Shown: piece by piece, positions 1 through 8,752 of the stretch | Numbering within the stretch: position 1 is the first letter of the stretch | How the letters are laid out: the number at the start of each line of letters is the position of its first letter | Assembly: GCA_024685995.1 (NCBI GenBank) | Contig: JAIBDY010000020.1 | Coordinates: 1 to 36,825, forward strand | Direction of reading: 5' to 3' | Source of the DNA: Piscirickettsiaceae bacterium | Lineage (GTDB): Bacteria; Pseudomonadota; Gammaproteobacteria; Nitrosococcales; Methylophagaceae | DNA: 36,825 nucleotides | The notes under the pieces: model-generated | Seen by the model: the letters and a program-made list of their open reading frames with translations, nothing else | What the model was told of the DNA's origin: nothing | The model's database searches: none | Program-made: the position numbers and the translations under genes

Positions 1-159
1 AATCGCCGCGCCAAACAACTCGGTCATGAAACGCCCTTCCCTGGCGCCGAAGCGACCCTGCCGTGGCTAGATGAACAAGCCAATATGCGGAAGGAGAAAA
101 ACTTTTTTGAGACCAAAGTCACTGAGTACCAAACCGGTGGCGCGTTGAAGTGGGATTAA
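1..159 (+). CDS. C-terminal end of an unidentified protein (partial)
   Basis: Reading frame 1 is open from the first base to a TAA at 157-159 and gives 52 residues of a protein whose start lies outside the window. The peptide is hydrophilic with a Pro-rich patch (TPFPGAEATLPW) followed by a charged stretch (MRKEKNFFE) and ends in ALKWD. The fragment looks like genuine protein sequence, and a strong terminator follows 5 bases after the stop, which supports it as the last gene of its transcript. I do not recognise the family from this tail. Confidence 0.7.
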   Translation, partial: NRRAKQLGHETPFPGAEATLPWLDEQANMRKEKNFFETKVTEYQTGGALKWD

Positions 160-163
160 GATT

Positions 164-190
164 AAAAAGCCAGCTTTTGCTGGCTTTTTT
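164..190 (+). terminator. Rho-independent terminator
   Basis: An A-run leads into the stem GCCAGC, a TTTT loop, then GCTGGC and a run of six T. It sits directly after the stop at 159 and is a textbook intrinsic terminator for the upstream gene. The A/T flanks make it potentially bidirectional. Confidence 0.9.
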
Positions 191-208
191 ATAATAGGTT
201 TACCGATT

Positions 209-968
209 ATGACTTCATTAACTGGAATTCACCCCCATAGATAGCTTCTTACGAAAAACTTCATTTGAAGATATACAGTTAAATACAAACTCAACACTTA
301 TACAGGCACTTAGAGGCTACACCTGTGCTGTCTCGCTCATTATTCCCGCTTATCATTTTTTTAAGGCAGCTAGCTTTGCACAAAAAAACAGCTCAAGTGT
401 CACTTATTCAGAAATTATAAAAATTCACTCCTTACGCTCAGTTATGCTTCAACACATACTTATCCAGTTAAGGCGTCTTCATGAAACTAAGCACAGTTGA
501 GTTGCGACTGCAGCAAAAGATCTTTCTAGTACTAATATCAAAGACTATCTCTTCAATTTTACAGATGTTGACATAGATAAAAAGGCATTTAATAGACTAC
601 TCACATATCTGAGTGAACAATGGCAGCTTAGAGATGAAGGGATAAAAGCACAATGCCCAAAAAAAAGTACTCTCATCTCAAAACAAACTTGGTCCGCTAA
701 AAGAGCTGCAAATAAGTTAGTCTCACACATGACGTTTGATGATTATGAAGTCACAGACTTTGATATCGACTGTCTCGTTACACACTCCGCATTGTTAGCA
801 CGTATTATCCAAATATGTTTAGGGAAAGCTGTTTATGATGAAGATTATATTGAGCTTGAGAAAAATTCTTATCTTTCTGCTATCGATGTATTCTCAGTTG
901 AGCATAATGAAATATTCATATACTCACAAGTTAATGATTTAATTGCGAGAAATAATTTATTACCCTGA
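209..968 (+). pseudogene. Interrupted AT-rich gene, unknown function (weakly HEPN/AbiU2-like)
   Basis: Frame 3 is open from 222 to 968 except for one TGA at 498-500. An ATG at 209 reads MTSLTGIHP and then hits TAG; removing one C from the C5 tract at 232-236 joins it in frame to the long ORF. With one base removed and the TGA read through, the region is exactly 253 codons, about 252 residues. The only stretch with its own ATG is 729-968 (79 residues), probably just the C-terminus. That end has NKLVSHMTFDDYEV, loosely like the [R]NKxxAH motif of HEPN/AbiU2-like proteins, but the usual Arg is displaced; this is a weak guess. Base composition is more AT-rich than the neighbours, suggesting acquisition. 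It could be a pseudogene or carry sequencing errors. Confidence 0.55.
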
Positions 969-1146
969 ACTTTAAGTATCAACATCTAAATAGAAGGGAC
1001 AGCCACCTCGATTTTCATCACGAACAAGGAAAATAAAACACAAGCAATTTATCACCACTAACAACACGGTCACACAAGGCAGGTTTTAGTCAAAAAGTCC
1101 GTTTCACCCTCTTTTGATTTAACGATTAGGATTAGGAGAAAACAAC

Positions 1147-1386
1147 ATGGCAAAGCATATAGAACTTTGGGATGACGATAATCAAAATCAACTCTGGGGT
1201 GAGCTCAGTGATGATAATCATGTCGAACTCAGGTCGGATATTAACGGCGCGATTATCGGTGAACTAGATGGTAATGCACTTGACCTTGCACCCGAAACTC
1301 AAGATCATCTTTGGGGATTTATTAATGGACATGAAATTGAGCTTTGGGATGATCAACTCCATCATTTTTCTGGCGAAATAAACTAA
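1147..1386 (+). CDS. Small acidic four-repeat protein
   Basis: This is a 79-residue protein with a good ribosome site (AGGAG about 9 bases before the ATG). It is built almost entirely of four imperfect repeats of 17-21 residues: HIELWDDDNQNQLWGELSDDN, HVELRSDINGAIIGELDGN, ALDLAPETQDHLWGFINGH and EIELWDDQLHHFSGEIN. Each has a hydrophobic-[ED]-L opening, an acidic turn and a closing [IL]-G-[EF]-[LI] strand. This resembles small repetitive all-beta proteins such as the four-fold 'beta flower' type, but that match is inference. There is no signal peptide or membrane segment. It has its own terminator at 1401-1436. Function unknown. Confidence 0.75.
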   Translation: MAKHIELWDDDNQNQLWGELSDDNHVELRSDINGAIIGELDGNALDLAPETQDHLWGFINGHEIELWDDQLHHFSGEIN

Positions 1387-1400
1387 ATTAAAAAAGCATA

Positions 1401-1436
1401 AAAGGTGGGGGCGACAACACCCTCTTCCCCACCTTT
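1401..1436. terminator. Shared convergent terminator
   Basis: The stem AAAGGTGGGG / CCCCACCTTT (10 perfect pairs) encloses a 16-base loop. It lies between two convergent genes ending at 1386 and 1439. An A-run on the left serves as a T-tract for the minus strand, so it can stop both transcripts. Confidence 0.8.
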
Positions 1437-1438
1437 GA

Positions 1439-1984
1439 TCACCACATTAAATCATCGGGAATCTCATAATCGGCATAAGGATCATCGCTTGCTGTTTCTG
1501 ACGTAGTATTCGGTTTGTCCTGATGTAATACGACATAAATCGGATTAATCGTATTGATTTTATTCACTGTTGCCTTTGGCAGAATAAATATGATGTTATC
1601 GACCTGACAGAGTCCAATGCTTCCTGCAACTAATGCGGCGTAGTTTTCTTTATTGAGATGCAGCGTTTTAATTTTGTTATTGAATTGAAAATTGAAGGGG
1701 GTATCGCCGTCATAGTCTTTGATTTTCGATTGCTCAATAATTTGCTTGATACGTGCTTTTTCTTCATTTTGTTTAACTTGCAGTTGTTGCTGTTGATTTC
1801 GTAGTTGATCATCTTGTTTTTTTTGTAATTCAACTTGTTTTACTTTTTCTGCAATCTCATTATTACTCTTCTGACCTTTATTTTGGGTCTTTATTTTTTT
1901 ACGTTTTTCAACTTTTAACTGTTGCGACTTTTTCTTACTTACGAGACCAGATTTTTTGAGTTGATCTTGTAATGAGCCTGCCAT
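1439..1984 (-). CDS. yaiL: DUF2058 family protein (YaiL-like)
   Basis: This 181-residue protein matches the DUF2058/YaiL family in architecture. The N-terminus MAGSLQDQLKKSGLVSKKKS is typical, followed by a very basic Lys/Gln-rich coiled-coil region (about residues 20-90), then a small folded C-terminal part (PFNFQFNNKIKTLHLN onward), ending in an acidic tail with YADYEIPDDLMW. Homologues are annotated as nucleoprotein- or polynucleotide-associated, but the exact role is not established. The start is supported by AAGGAA a few bases upstream of the ATG. It is a single gene convergent with the repeat protein and shares the terminator at 1401-1436. Confidence 0.85.
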   Translation of the reverse strand: MAGSLQDQLKKSGLVSKKKSQQLKVEKRKKIKTQNKGQKSNNEIAEKVKQVELQKKQDDQLRNQQQQLQVKQNEEKARIKQIIEQSKIKDYDGDTPFNFQFNNKIKTLHLNKENYAALVAGSIGLCQVDNIIFILPKATVNKINTINPIYVVLHQDKPNTTSETASDDPYADYEIPDDLMW

Positions 1985-2125
1985 GATGTTTCCTTGCGAT
2001 AATGATGTTATAGATAAAGTTGTTTAATGCGTGAGTGTGTTGATGTTTTTAATTGTCTCGTTAATTTAGCCGTTTTGCAAAGCTTGTTTAAAAAATAGAA
2101 ATCAAGATGAGCAGCCAACTTGATA

Positions 2126-2318
2126 TTAGGCCAAACCTATACCGAAACTCTCCTGCCCCATTTTTTTGTGTGAGTAACGATAATATCGCTGATATTTTTC
2201 TTTAGTTAGTCCGATTTGTGCCATGCTCGATACGGACCTTTCGAACGCTTTGCACGTCCAAACCTGCTTCTACAACGTTGTGGGCAAACAAAAATGAACG
2301 TACACGGGGCAACGAATA
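2126..2318 (-). pseudogene. Decayed coding relic, possibly recombinase C-terminus
   Basis: There is no intact ORF here, but two minus-strand frames read like protein in succession. One gives VRSFLFAHNVVEAGLDVQSV then a stop. A second frame, overlapping near 2220, gives MAQIGLTKEKYQRYYRYSHK and ends in SFGIGLA with a TAA at 2126-2128. The first stretch loosely resembles the LRHSFATHLLEAGxDIRxVQ region of tyrosine recombinases, but the catalytic Arg/His spacing is wrong, so the identity is a guess. It fills most of the 390-base space between DUF2058 and the M23 peptidase; the rest of that space shows nothing I can name. Confidence 0.3.
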
Positions 2319-2375
2319 TAAAATAGAATGCTCTGTTTAATCATTTTCTATCAAGCAAAGCAAAAAATCATTCCC

Positions 2376-2999
2376 ATGACGAAACTATTCATTATTCTCT
2401 TTGCTTTATTCATGTCTGCTTGTAGCAGTACACCACCGCGCGCGCCTAGTTTCCCCAGCGATACCAGTACAACCTCTAGGCAGTTGAACCTAGCCTTATG
2501 CCCGATGACCGTGTCTAACGCCCCCAAAACAACGGCAGGCAAGGTACAAAGACAATCCGCATTGGCCTGTTTAAATGGCGTTGAATTATTAATCAACCCG
2601 GCCCCAAAGGCTTGTTTGTCATCGGGCTTTGGCACTAATGGCCGTAGCCATCGCGGGCTCGATTATCACAAACGGCCAGCGGGTCAGGTGGTGGCGGCTG
2701 GCGATGGCATCATTAAAAACATGGCATATCGGCAAAAAGACTTTGGTAATTGGATCGTTATCGCGCATGGTTCGAGTGTCTACTCCGCTTATGCGCATCT
2801 CGCCATGGTCAATCAAAATCTACACGTTGGTATGCCGATCAAACAAGGCCAAATATTAGGCGTAATGGGCAAAACAGGTGCCGAAGCCCGCGGTGTTCAC
2901 CTGCACTTTGAAGTCAGAAAAGGCTATTATCATAACCGTAGAGGGTGGTGGGGGTTAACCCCTGTCGACCCCTTTCTATTACCAAGTCAATGTCACTAA
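2376..2999 (+). CDS. M23 (LytM-type) peptidase lipoprotein
   Basis: This is a predicted periplasmic peptidoglycan endopeptidase or an EnvC-like amidase activator. Starting at the ATG at 2376, the 207-residue product begins with a lipoprotein signal (MTKLFIILFALFMSAC, lipobox MSAC, Cys16). An upstream in-frame ATG at 2328 would put extra residues before the signal and is less likely. The C-terminal half is an M23 domain with zinc-ligand candidates His92 and Asp96 (SHRGLD), the YAHL motif near His141 and HLHFE (His175, His177). All expected metal-binding residues are present, so it may be catalytically active. The middle region carries several Cys residues. It is monocistronic as far as I can see. 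Confidence 0.85.
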   Translation: MTKLFIILFALFMSACSSTPPRAPSFPSDTSTTSRQLNLALCPMTVSNAPKTTAGKVQRQSALACLNGVELLINPAPKACLSSGFGTNGRSHRGLDYHKRPAGQVVAAGDGIIKNMAYRQKDFGNWIVIAHGSSVYSAYAHLAMVNQNLHVGMPIKQGQILGVMGKTGAEARGVHLHFEVRKGYYHNRRGWWGLTPVDPFLLPSQCH

Positions 3000-3198
3000 G
3001 CGTAGATAAAAATGGGTTGTGGGAGAGCTGCCATATTGACTTGTTTAATTTGATGCGTACGACAGCGGCTAAATCCAACATTTTGTCATAGTCATATCAA
3101 GCATTTAAGGGTTATCATCATTGAACAAAATCTGTCTATCGAGGTCTTATTAAACAAGTAAACAAACGATATACAGGCTATTTCAAAGGAGAACAGTT

Positions 3199-3771
3199 AT
3201 GGACAAGCCAGGTGCTATCACTTATGAAGGGATTCACGCCCTACCCGGTTTTATTCTTGTTGTGATGTCCGCGTTGTTAACCTACGCAGGCTATATTTTT
3301 ATTAGCAGCTTAATCACCCCCACAGGCACTCATCCGACTGTGAGCATTGTCTTTTATGGTGTGCTTTTTGTGGTTATCTTTTTGTTATGGGCTAACACGC
3401 TCCAGCTATTTATCAAGAAGGTACCTTCACTGACATTGACCGATAATGGTATGCGCTATGAAAAGCTCTCACAACAAATTAATGTAGACACTATCCCGTG
3501 GCAGGAATTAGGCATGGCAACGATACGCAGTTACCCGCGTTCGCAAATTATCAGTATCTCATTCGCTGATGACAACAGTCACTACGTTAATAAGTTGTCA
3601 AACTCACATAAGCGCATGTTCGGTAATAACATCGTTGTTTTCTGTGTCACGCTAGATGGAAATGGCAAAGAGATTTGTTCAAAAATAAACCAATTCATTG
3701 ACGGTAGTCACTCGCAAACTAAGCAAGCTATAGCCGAACATGGCGACACCGACGGTGCACTTAATGCTTAG
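3199..3771 (+). CDS. Two-helix inner membrane protein, STM3941-like
   Basis: This is a 190-residue protein preceded by a strong ribosome site (AAAGGAG, 8 bases before the ATG). It has two N-terminal transmembrane helices (about residues 16-38 and 50-72) followed by a cytoplasmic domain with alternating strand pattern (LTLTDNGMRYEKLSQQINVD, IPWQELGMATIRSY). This layout matches STM3941-type proteins, which carry a PH-like domain after two helices. Role unknown. It stands alone between the M23 peptidase and the DUF2986 gene. Confidence 0.6.
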   Translation: MDKPGAITYEGIHALPGFILVVMSALLTYAGYIFISSLITPTGTHPTVSIVFYGVLFVVIFLLWANTLQLFIKKVPSLTLTDNGMRYEKLSQQINVDTIPWQELGMATIRSYPRSQIISISFADDNSHYVNKLSNSHKRMFGNNIVVFCVTLDGNGKEICSKINQFIDGSHSQTKQAIAEHGDTDGALNA

Positions 3772-3783
3772 CCTTATTCAAGG

Positions 3784-3832
3784 CGACAGCACTATTTAAG
3801 CTGTCAGAGCTAACTCACTGAGTGAGCTAGCT
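3784..3832. repeat. Two adjacent small hairpins
   Basis: GACAGC (3784-3789) pairs with GCTGTC (3800-3805), followed immediately by AGCTAACTCAC (3808-3818) pairing with GTGAGCTAGCT (3822-3832) with one mismatch. They lie just after the stop at 3771. There is no T-run, so this is at best an unusual terminator or mRNA 3' structure. Confidence 0.35.
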
Positions 3833-3970
3833 GAGCATACGCACCAGCGCTTAACTTCTGGCGTTGTAATAAGCTATGGCACGAGAATGTCGATGGCTAA
3901 CGGTTTTGATATCACATCAAAAGGATAACCCCTTTACACTACAACTTACTTTAGCAAGATAACCACGCTT

Positions 3971-4120
3971 ATGAACCGCAAAAAGAAGCTCATTGAACTG
4001 CACAAAAAGAAGTTAAAAAAGCCCGATACCCGTCAACAAAATAGCAAAAAAGCAAAATACGTCTCCAAGGCGGAGCGAGCCAAACTTGCCCTAGAAACTG
4101 ACGACACCACGCAAGGTTAA
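3971..4120 (+). CDS. DUF2986 family micro-protein
   Basis: This 49-residue, very basic protein starts MNRKKKLIELHKKKLKKP and has a central KAKYVSKAERAKLA motif, the pattern of the DUF2986 family known from Shewanella, Vibrio and relatives. It has no signal peptide or membrane segment. The Lys-rich N-terminus suggests RNA or ribosome contact, but that is inference only. It converges on the efflux operon. Confidence 0.8.
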   Translation: MNRKKKLIELHKKKLKKPDTRQQNSKKAKYVSKAERAKLALETDDTTQG

Positions 4121-4176
4121 GTCACGCTTGTTTTGAATCACAACGCCGTCAATTACAAGCACCACTGCCACTGTGC

Positions 4177-5601
4177 TTATTGCCAGCTACCCCCTAATGA
4201 ACGATAAATCAGGATCAAGCTCCGATTTAAAACAATGTTAGAGTTGGTTAACTCTAGCTCTGATGTCAATAAAGTCCGCTCTGCATCAAGCACTGCTAAG
4301 AATGATTCCACCCCTTCTTTATATCTAGCTTGTACCAGTTCGACTGACTCTGCACTGGCTTCAACAGACGCATGTAACGCTTGACGACGTTGGCGCTCAT
4401 AACCATGTTCAGCAAGATAAGAGTTAATTTCCTCTAAGGCGTTTAAGACCGTTCTATCATATTGTGCTAATTGCACATCAACATTCGCTTCAGCTTGTTG
4501 AATACGCGCTTTAATCGCATCACGATTAAACACATTCCAACTTATCGCAGGCCCAATACCGTAGTTAAATGCACCCGAAGCATCCAGATCTGAAAACGTA
4601 TCGGCTGCAAAACCGATATTGCCGTTTAAGCTCACTTTAGGAAATAAATCCGCCGTATTGACACCGACTTGTGCCGTCGCTTTGGCTAAATTACGTTCGG
4701 CGGCTTGAATGTCGGGCCGTCTTCGGATTAAGCCCGACGGTTCGCCGATAGCAATCACTTGCGGCAATGTTAATACGGTATGTGCTGCTAATTGTGTTTG
4801 AACTTGGGTGATACTTTGTGACGTTAAGGTTGCTAATCGATTACGCGCCGCTTCAGTCTCATTTTGGATCGTTGGCAATAACGAGAGTGTTGACGTGAGT
4901 TGCGCTCGCGCACGTGCGACATCTAAATCTGACGACGCCCCGGCACTGGCCATCGATTCTGTCAGGGCCAAAGTTTCTCGTTGATTGATAATGTTTTTCT
5001 CAATGACTTTTTGACGTTCTTGTGCACCACGATAATCAATATAGGCAGCGGCGACGTCGGCAATCACGATACGCTGCACATCGGCTAATAACGCTTCTTG
5101 CACGGCAATATTGGCCGTGGCGGCTTCGACTGCGCGACTGACTTGACCAAATAAATCCAGCTCCCAGCCTAAGCCCAGGCCGATAGCACTGACGGTGTTA
5201 TCATCAGCAGAGTTATCATTGGATCCGTTTTGATAGCCAGGCAGACGTTGCCTTTCTACACTGCCTTCGGCATCAATCGTCGGTAAAAAGCCGGTTTCAG
5301 ATTCGATCAACACAGCACGTGATGACGCGACATTGGCCATTGCAATTCGGAGATCGGTGTTGTGTTCCAATGACAACATAATTAATTGATTCAATGTGTT
5401 GTCATTGAGTTGTTTCCACCAATTCACTTCCGGTTCAACCGCTTTAAACAAAGCCTGCTCTGTTATCAATTTCTGTTGACCAACAAACGTTGGCTCTACA
5501 TCAGCGGCCGTTTGTGGCGCCAGATAGTTTGGCCCCACTACCGCACAGGCTTGTAGTTCTAGCAGTAAAGCAACTAATAGTAGTTTACGCATTGTCTTCA
5601 C
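4177..5601 (-). CDS. RND efflux outer-membrane lipoprotein (OprM/NodT family)
   Basis: This 474-residue outer-membrane channel is the exit duct of the tripartite pump encoded just upstream. The N-terminus is a lipoprotein signal ending in LQAC (Cys19), followed by VGPNYLAPQ, the usual start of NodT-type proteins. Two TolC-like repeats follow, with long helices such as EHNTDLRIAMANVASSRAVL, the strand and linker region SGLIRRRPDIQAAERNL (typical of the family), and the C-terminal ELTNSNIVLNRSLILIYRSLGGSW. Its start lies inside the end of the pump gene (17-base overlap), so translation is probably coupled. Length is normal for the family. Confidence 0.93.
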   Translation of the reverse strand: MKTMRKLLLVALLLELQACAVVGPNYLAPQTAADVEPTFVGQQKLITEQALFKAVEPEVNWWKQLNDNTLNQLIMLSLEHNTDLRIAMANVASSRAVLIESETGFLPTIDAEGSVERQRLPGYQNGSNDNSADDNTVSAIGLGLGWELDLFGQVSRAVEAATANIAVQEALLADVQRIVIADVAAAYIDYRGAQERQKVIEKNIINQRETLALTESMASAGASSDLDVARARAQLTSTLSLLPTIQNETEAARNRLATLTSQSITQVQTQLAAHTVLTLPQVIAIGEPSGLIRRRPDIQAAERNLAKATAQVGVNTADLFPKVSLNGNIGFAADTFSDLDASGAFNYGIGPAISWNVFNRDAIKARIQQAEANVDVQLAQYDRTVLNALEEINSYLAEHGYERQRRQALHASVEASAESVELVQARYKEGVESFLAVLDAERTLLTSELELTNSNIVLNRSLILIYRSLGGSWQ

Positions 5602-8600
5602 CTTTATATGTCTCGATTTGTTTCATCGGTTTGCCTCGACCTAACCAACGGCAGAAAATATAAAACACGGGTGTAAAGACTAAACCAAACAACGTCACAC
5701 CTAACATGCCTGAGAAAACGGTGGTGCCTAATGCTTGACGCATCTCAGCACCCGCACCGGTTGCAACCGCCATCGGTAACACCCCAAGAATGAAGGCAAA
5801 GGCTGTCATTAAGATAGGACGAAGACGTGTTCTTGCCGCATGGACAACCGCATCAAAACGATCCATGCCCTGTTCTTCCGCTTGCTTGGCAAATTCGACA
5901 ATCAAGATGGCGTTTTTAGAGGCTAATGCTATCAAGACCACAAAGCCAACTTGTACCAAAATATTATTATCGATGCCTCTAAAGGCGATACCCCCTAAGC
6001 CTGCCAATAAACACATCGGTACAATCAAGACGACCGATAATGGCAATAACCAACTTTCATACAAGGCTGCGAGTAATAAGAAAACAAACAGCACCGCTAA
6101 GGCAAAGATGGGTAAGACCGAGCCGCCCGACAATTTTTCTTGCAAAGCCAATTCTGTCCACTCATAACTGACACCCGCTGGCAACATTTCTGCAAGCTGT
6201 TGCTCGACTTTTGCCATCGCTTGACCGGTAGAATAACCCGCTGTGGTACTGCCTGAAATCCCGATAGCCGCATAGTTATTATAACGAGGGATCCGTGTCG
6301 AACCGGTTCTATCTTCTAATGTGACTAACGAGCCCAATGGCACCATATCGCCGTCATTAGAGCGTGTGCGCAATGTTTTTAAATCGTTGATGTCATCACG
6401 AAACGGGCCATCAGCTTGCGCCACCACATTATATGTCCGGCCTAAGAAATTGAAATCATTGATATAACGAGATCCTAAATACACTTCTAAGGTATCCGTC
6501 ACATTGGCCATCGGTACATTGAGCATTTCGGCACGTGTTTCATCAATATCGGCATACACCCTCGGTGTTTTAGTATTGAAGAAGGTGTACACCCGATCTA
6601 ATTCGGGTTGTTGATTTAATGTCGCAATGACTTGTTGCGAAATCTGTTCTAAATTTTCAACGCCAAGCCCCGTACGATCTTGTAAGTATAGTTTCCAGCC
6701 ACCCGACACCCCCATGCCTCGAACACTAGGCGGCTTCACTGAGAAGGCCATAGCCCCTTCAAGTTGCATTAATGCCGCTTGCGTGCCCCCAGCAATTTTA
6801 TTGGCTGACAAGCCTTTCGCGACACGCTCTTCAAATGGCGTAAAAGGCGTAAAGATAACCGCACTATTACTGGCATTGGTGAAGGTTGCGCCATCTAGAC
6901 CCGCAAATTGTACGGTATGCGCCACGCCCTCAACTTCACGTAATAAATCTGAAGCTCTACGCACGACAGCATCGGTACGTTCTAGTGACGTGCCTGGTGG
7001 TAATTGAATGACATTAATCAAATACCCTTGATCCATCTCAGGAATAAACCCCGTTGGCGCACGATTAAATTGATCGGCAGTCACGGCGATTAAAACCCCA
7101 TAAATCACTAACATGATCACAACAATTCGAACCAGCTTTTTGGTCATCCAGCCATAACCATTAGCCAATTTATCAAAATAAACATTGAATAAATGCCCTG
7201 GCCAATGAATGGTTTTCTGCACTTTAGTCATGTCCTCGTAATGCGTTTTATGTCTGAGCAATAACGCACCCATGGTCGGCGACAAGGTCAAAGAGACAAT
7301 CAAGCTCAAGACTGTCGCGGTGGTAATGGTTAAGGCAAATTGGTTATAAAACGCCCCACTGACGCCAGACATAAAGGCCGTTGGTAAGAACACCGCCACT
7401 AACACTAAGGAGATAGCGACTAACGCACCGCCCACTTCATCCATGGTTTTATGCGCCGCTGCCAACGGCGAATCGCCATTTTCAATATAACGCTCAATAT
7501 TTTCAACCACCACAATCGCATCATCGACTACGATCCCTATCGCCAATACCAATCCGAATAAGGTCAAGCTATTCAAGGAAGCATCAAAAGCGCCCATGAC
7601 GGCAAAAGTACCAATTAAAGAAACCGGAATGGCCACAATCGGTATCACCGCAGCGCGCCAGTTTTGTAAAAATAGCATCACAACAATAATGACCAAAATC
7701 ATCGCTTCAAAAATCGTTTTATAAATTTCGTCGATTGAGGATTCAATAAAGCGTGTTGGGTCGTAAATAATTGTGTATTCGATACCCGTTGGCATAGACT
7801 TGGCAATTTCTTCCATCTCGGCGCGTAATTCATTCGCCGTGTCTAAGGCATTCGTACCTGGGCGTTGGAATACCACCACCGGTAAAGCGCTGGTATCATC
7901 CAAATAACCATTAGTTTCATAGTTACGTGCCGATAATTCCACTCGGGCCACATCACGCAACCTGACGACGCGGCCATCTTCACCACGTTTGATAATGACA
8001 TTACCAAACTCATCGGGCTCAATTAACCGACCGCGTGTTTGTACACTATATTCATAAGCACCATTGGCTTCAATTGGCTGTTGGTTGATGACACCGGCAG
8101 CAACTTGCACATTGTTTTCACGCAGTGCATTCACCACATCACTGGTGGTCAAATCTCGAACAAAGGCTTTTTCAGGATCGATCCAAACCCGCATCGCATA
8201 AGCACGCTCTGCAGCAATGAACAATGAACCTACCCCATTAATACGCGCCAACCTATCGTAGACTTGTGTCCGTGCATAATTTGACACATACAAAGCGTCA
8301 CGCGAATCATCCGGCGATAAGATGTGAATAACCATCATTAAGTCAGGCGAGTTTTTACTCACACTGATACCTTGTCTCGCCACCTCTTCGGGCAATCTAG
8401 GTTCTGCCAATGCCACCCTGTTTTGTACTTGAACTTGGGCAACGTCTAAATCCGTCCCCTGTTCAAAAGTGACCGTTAATGAGGTCGCACCGTTGGCAGT
8501 GTTTTCAGATTTCATGTAAAGCATATGCTCTACACCATTGATCTCTTGTTCTAACACTGATGCCACTGTATCAGCTGCAATTTCCGCAGTCGCACCTGGG

Positions 8601-8752
8601 TAGCTGGTTTTGACACTGATACTTGGCGGGGCAATTTCTGGATATTGGGAAATTGGTAAATTGCCGTAAGCAATCGCCCCCACCAACGTAATCAGAACTG
8701 ACAGAACAATCGCTGCAATCGGTCTATCAATAAAATAATGTGCAATTTTCAT
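5585..8752 (-). CDS. RND multidrug efflux pump, inner-membrane transporter (HAE1/MexF-like)
   Basis: This 1055-residue proton-driven transporter has full HAE1 length. It opens with the first membrane helix and the classical porter-domain start (PISQYPEIAPPSISV, YPGATAE), has two large periplasmic loops, and carries the proton-relay motif VVDDAIVVVEN in TM4 (Asp410, Asp411). The second half repeats the fold (GFIPEMDQGYLINVIQLPPG; C-terminal FALAVLFVFLLLAALYESW). The N-terminal third looks closer to MexF than AcrB, but that is an impression. It is the middle gene of the operon, overlapping the adaptor by one base and the channel gene by 17. The substrate cannot be read from sequence; drugs or solvents are typical for the family. 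Confidence 0.95.
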   Translation of the reverse strand: MKIAHYFIDRPIAAIVLSVLITLVGAIAYGNLPISQYPEIAPPSISVKTSYPGATAEIAADTVASVLEQEINGVEHMLYMKSENTANGATSLTVTFEQGTDLDVAQVQVQNRVALAEPRLPEEVARQGISVSKNSPDLMMVIHILSPDDSRDALYVSNYARTQVYDRLARINGVGSLFIAAERAYAMRVWIDPEKAFVRDLTTSDVVNALRENNVQVAAGVINQQPIEANGAYEYSVQTRGRLIEPDEFGNVIIKRGEDGRVVRLRDVARVELSARNYETNGYLDDTSALPVVVFQRPGTNALDTANELRAEMEEIAKSMPTGIEYTIIYDPTRFIESSIDEIYKTIFEAMILVIIVVMLFLQNWRAAVIPIVAIPVSLIGTFAVMGAFDASLNSLTLFGLVLAIGIVVDDAIVVVENIERYIENGDSPLAAAHKTMDEVGGALVAISLVLVAVFLPTAFMSGVSGAFYNQFALTITTATVLSLIVSLTLSPTMGALLLRHKTHYEDMTKVQKTIHWPGHLFNVYFDKLANGYGWMTKKLVRIVVIMLVIYGVLIAVTADQFNRAPTGFIPEMDQGYLINVIQLPPGTSLERTDAVVRRASDLLREVEGVAHTVQFAGLDGATFTNASNSAVIFTPFTPFEERVAKGLSANKIAGGTQAALMQLEGAMAFSVKPPSVRGMGVSGGWKLYLQDRTGLGVENLEQISQQVIATLNQQPELDRVYTFFNTKTPRVYADIDETRAEMLNVPMANVTDTLEVYLGSRYINDFNFLGRTYNVVAQADGPFRDDINDLKTLRTRSNDGDMVPLGSLVTLEDRTGSTRIPRYNNYAAIGISGSTTAGYSTGQAMAKVEQQLAEMLPAGVSYEWTELALQEKLSGGSVLPIFALAVLFVFLLLAALYESWLLPLSVVLIVPMCLLAGLGGIAFRGIDNNILVQVGFVVLIALASKNAILIVEFAKQAEEQGMDRFDAVVHAARTRLRPILMTAFAFILGVLPMAVATGAGAEMRQALGTTVFSGMLGVTLFGLVFTPVFYIFCRWLGRGKPMKQIETYKGEDNA

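Noticed and set aside
498-500. In-frame TGA as selenocysteine
   Set aside because: The sequence after the TGA has only a short GTTGC/GCAGC stem without the expected G-rich loop or bulge, and the gene also has a separate frameshift. A broken gene is simpler.
969-1146. GGGACAGCCACC-type sequence as an insertion-sequence end
   Set aside because: There is no matching inverted end or adjacent transposase; a short resemblance is not enough.
2126-2318. Calling this a real tyrosine recombinase gene
   Set aside because: The catalytic Arg-His-Arg-Tyr pattern is not recoverable and the frame breaks, so only a tentative relic is reported.
2619-2859. Overlapping ORFs on both strands inside the M23 gene
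   Set aside because: They are shadow frames of the peptidase, which has a full set of catalytic motifs and a lipoprotein signal.
5790-7007. Two plus-strand ORFs of about 125 residues
   Set aside because: They are antisense to the pump gene's coding frame and have no supporting ribosome site or family match.
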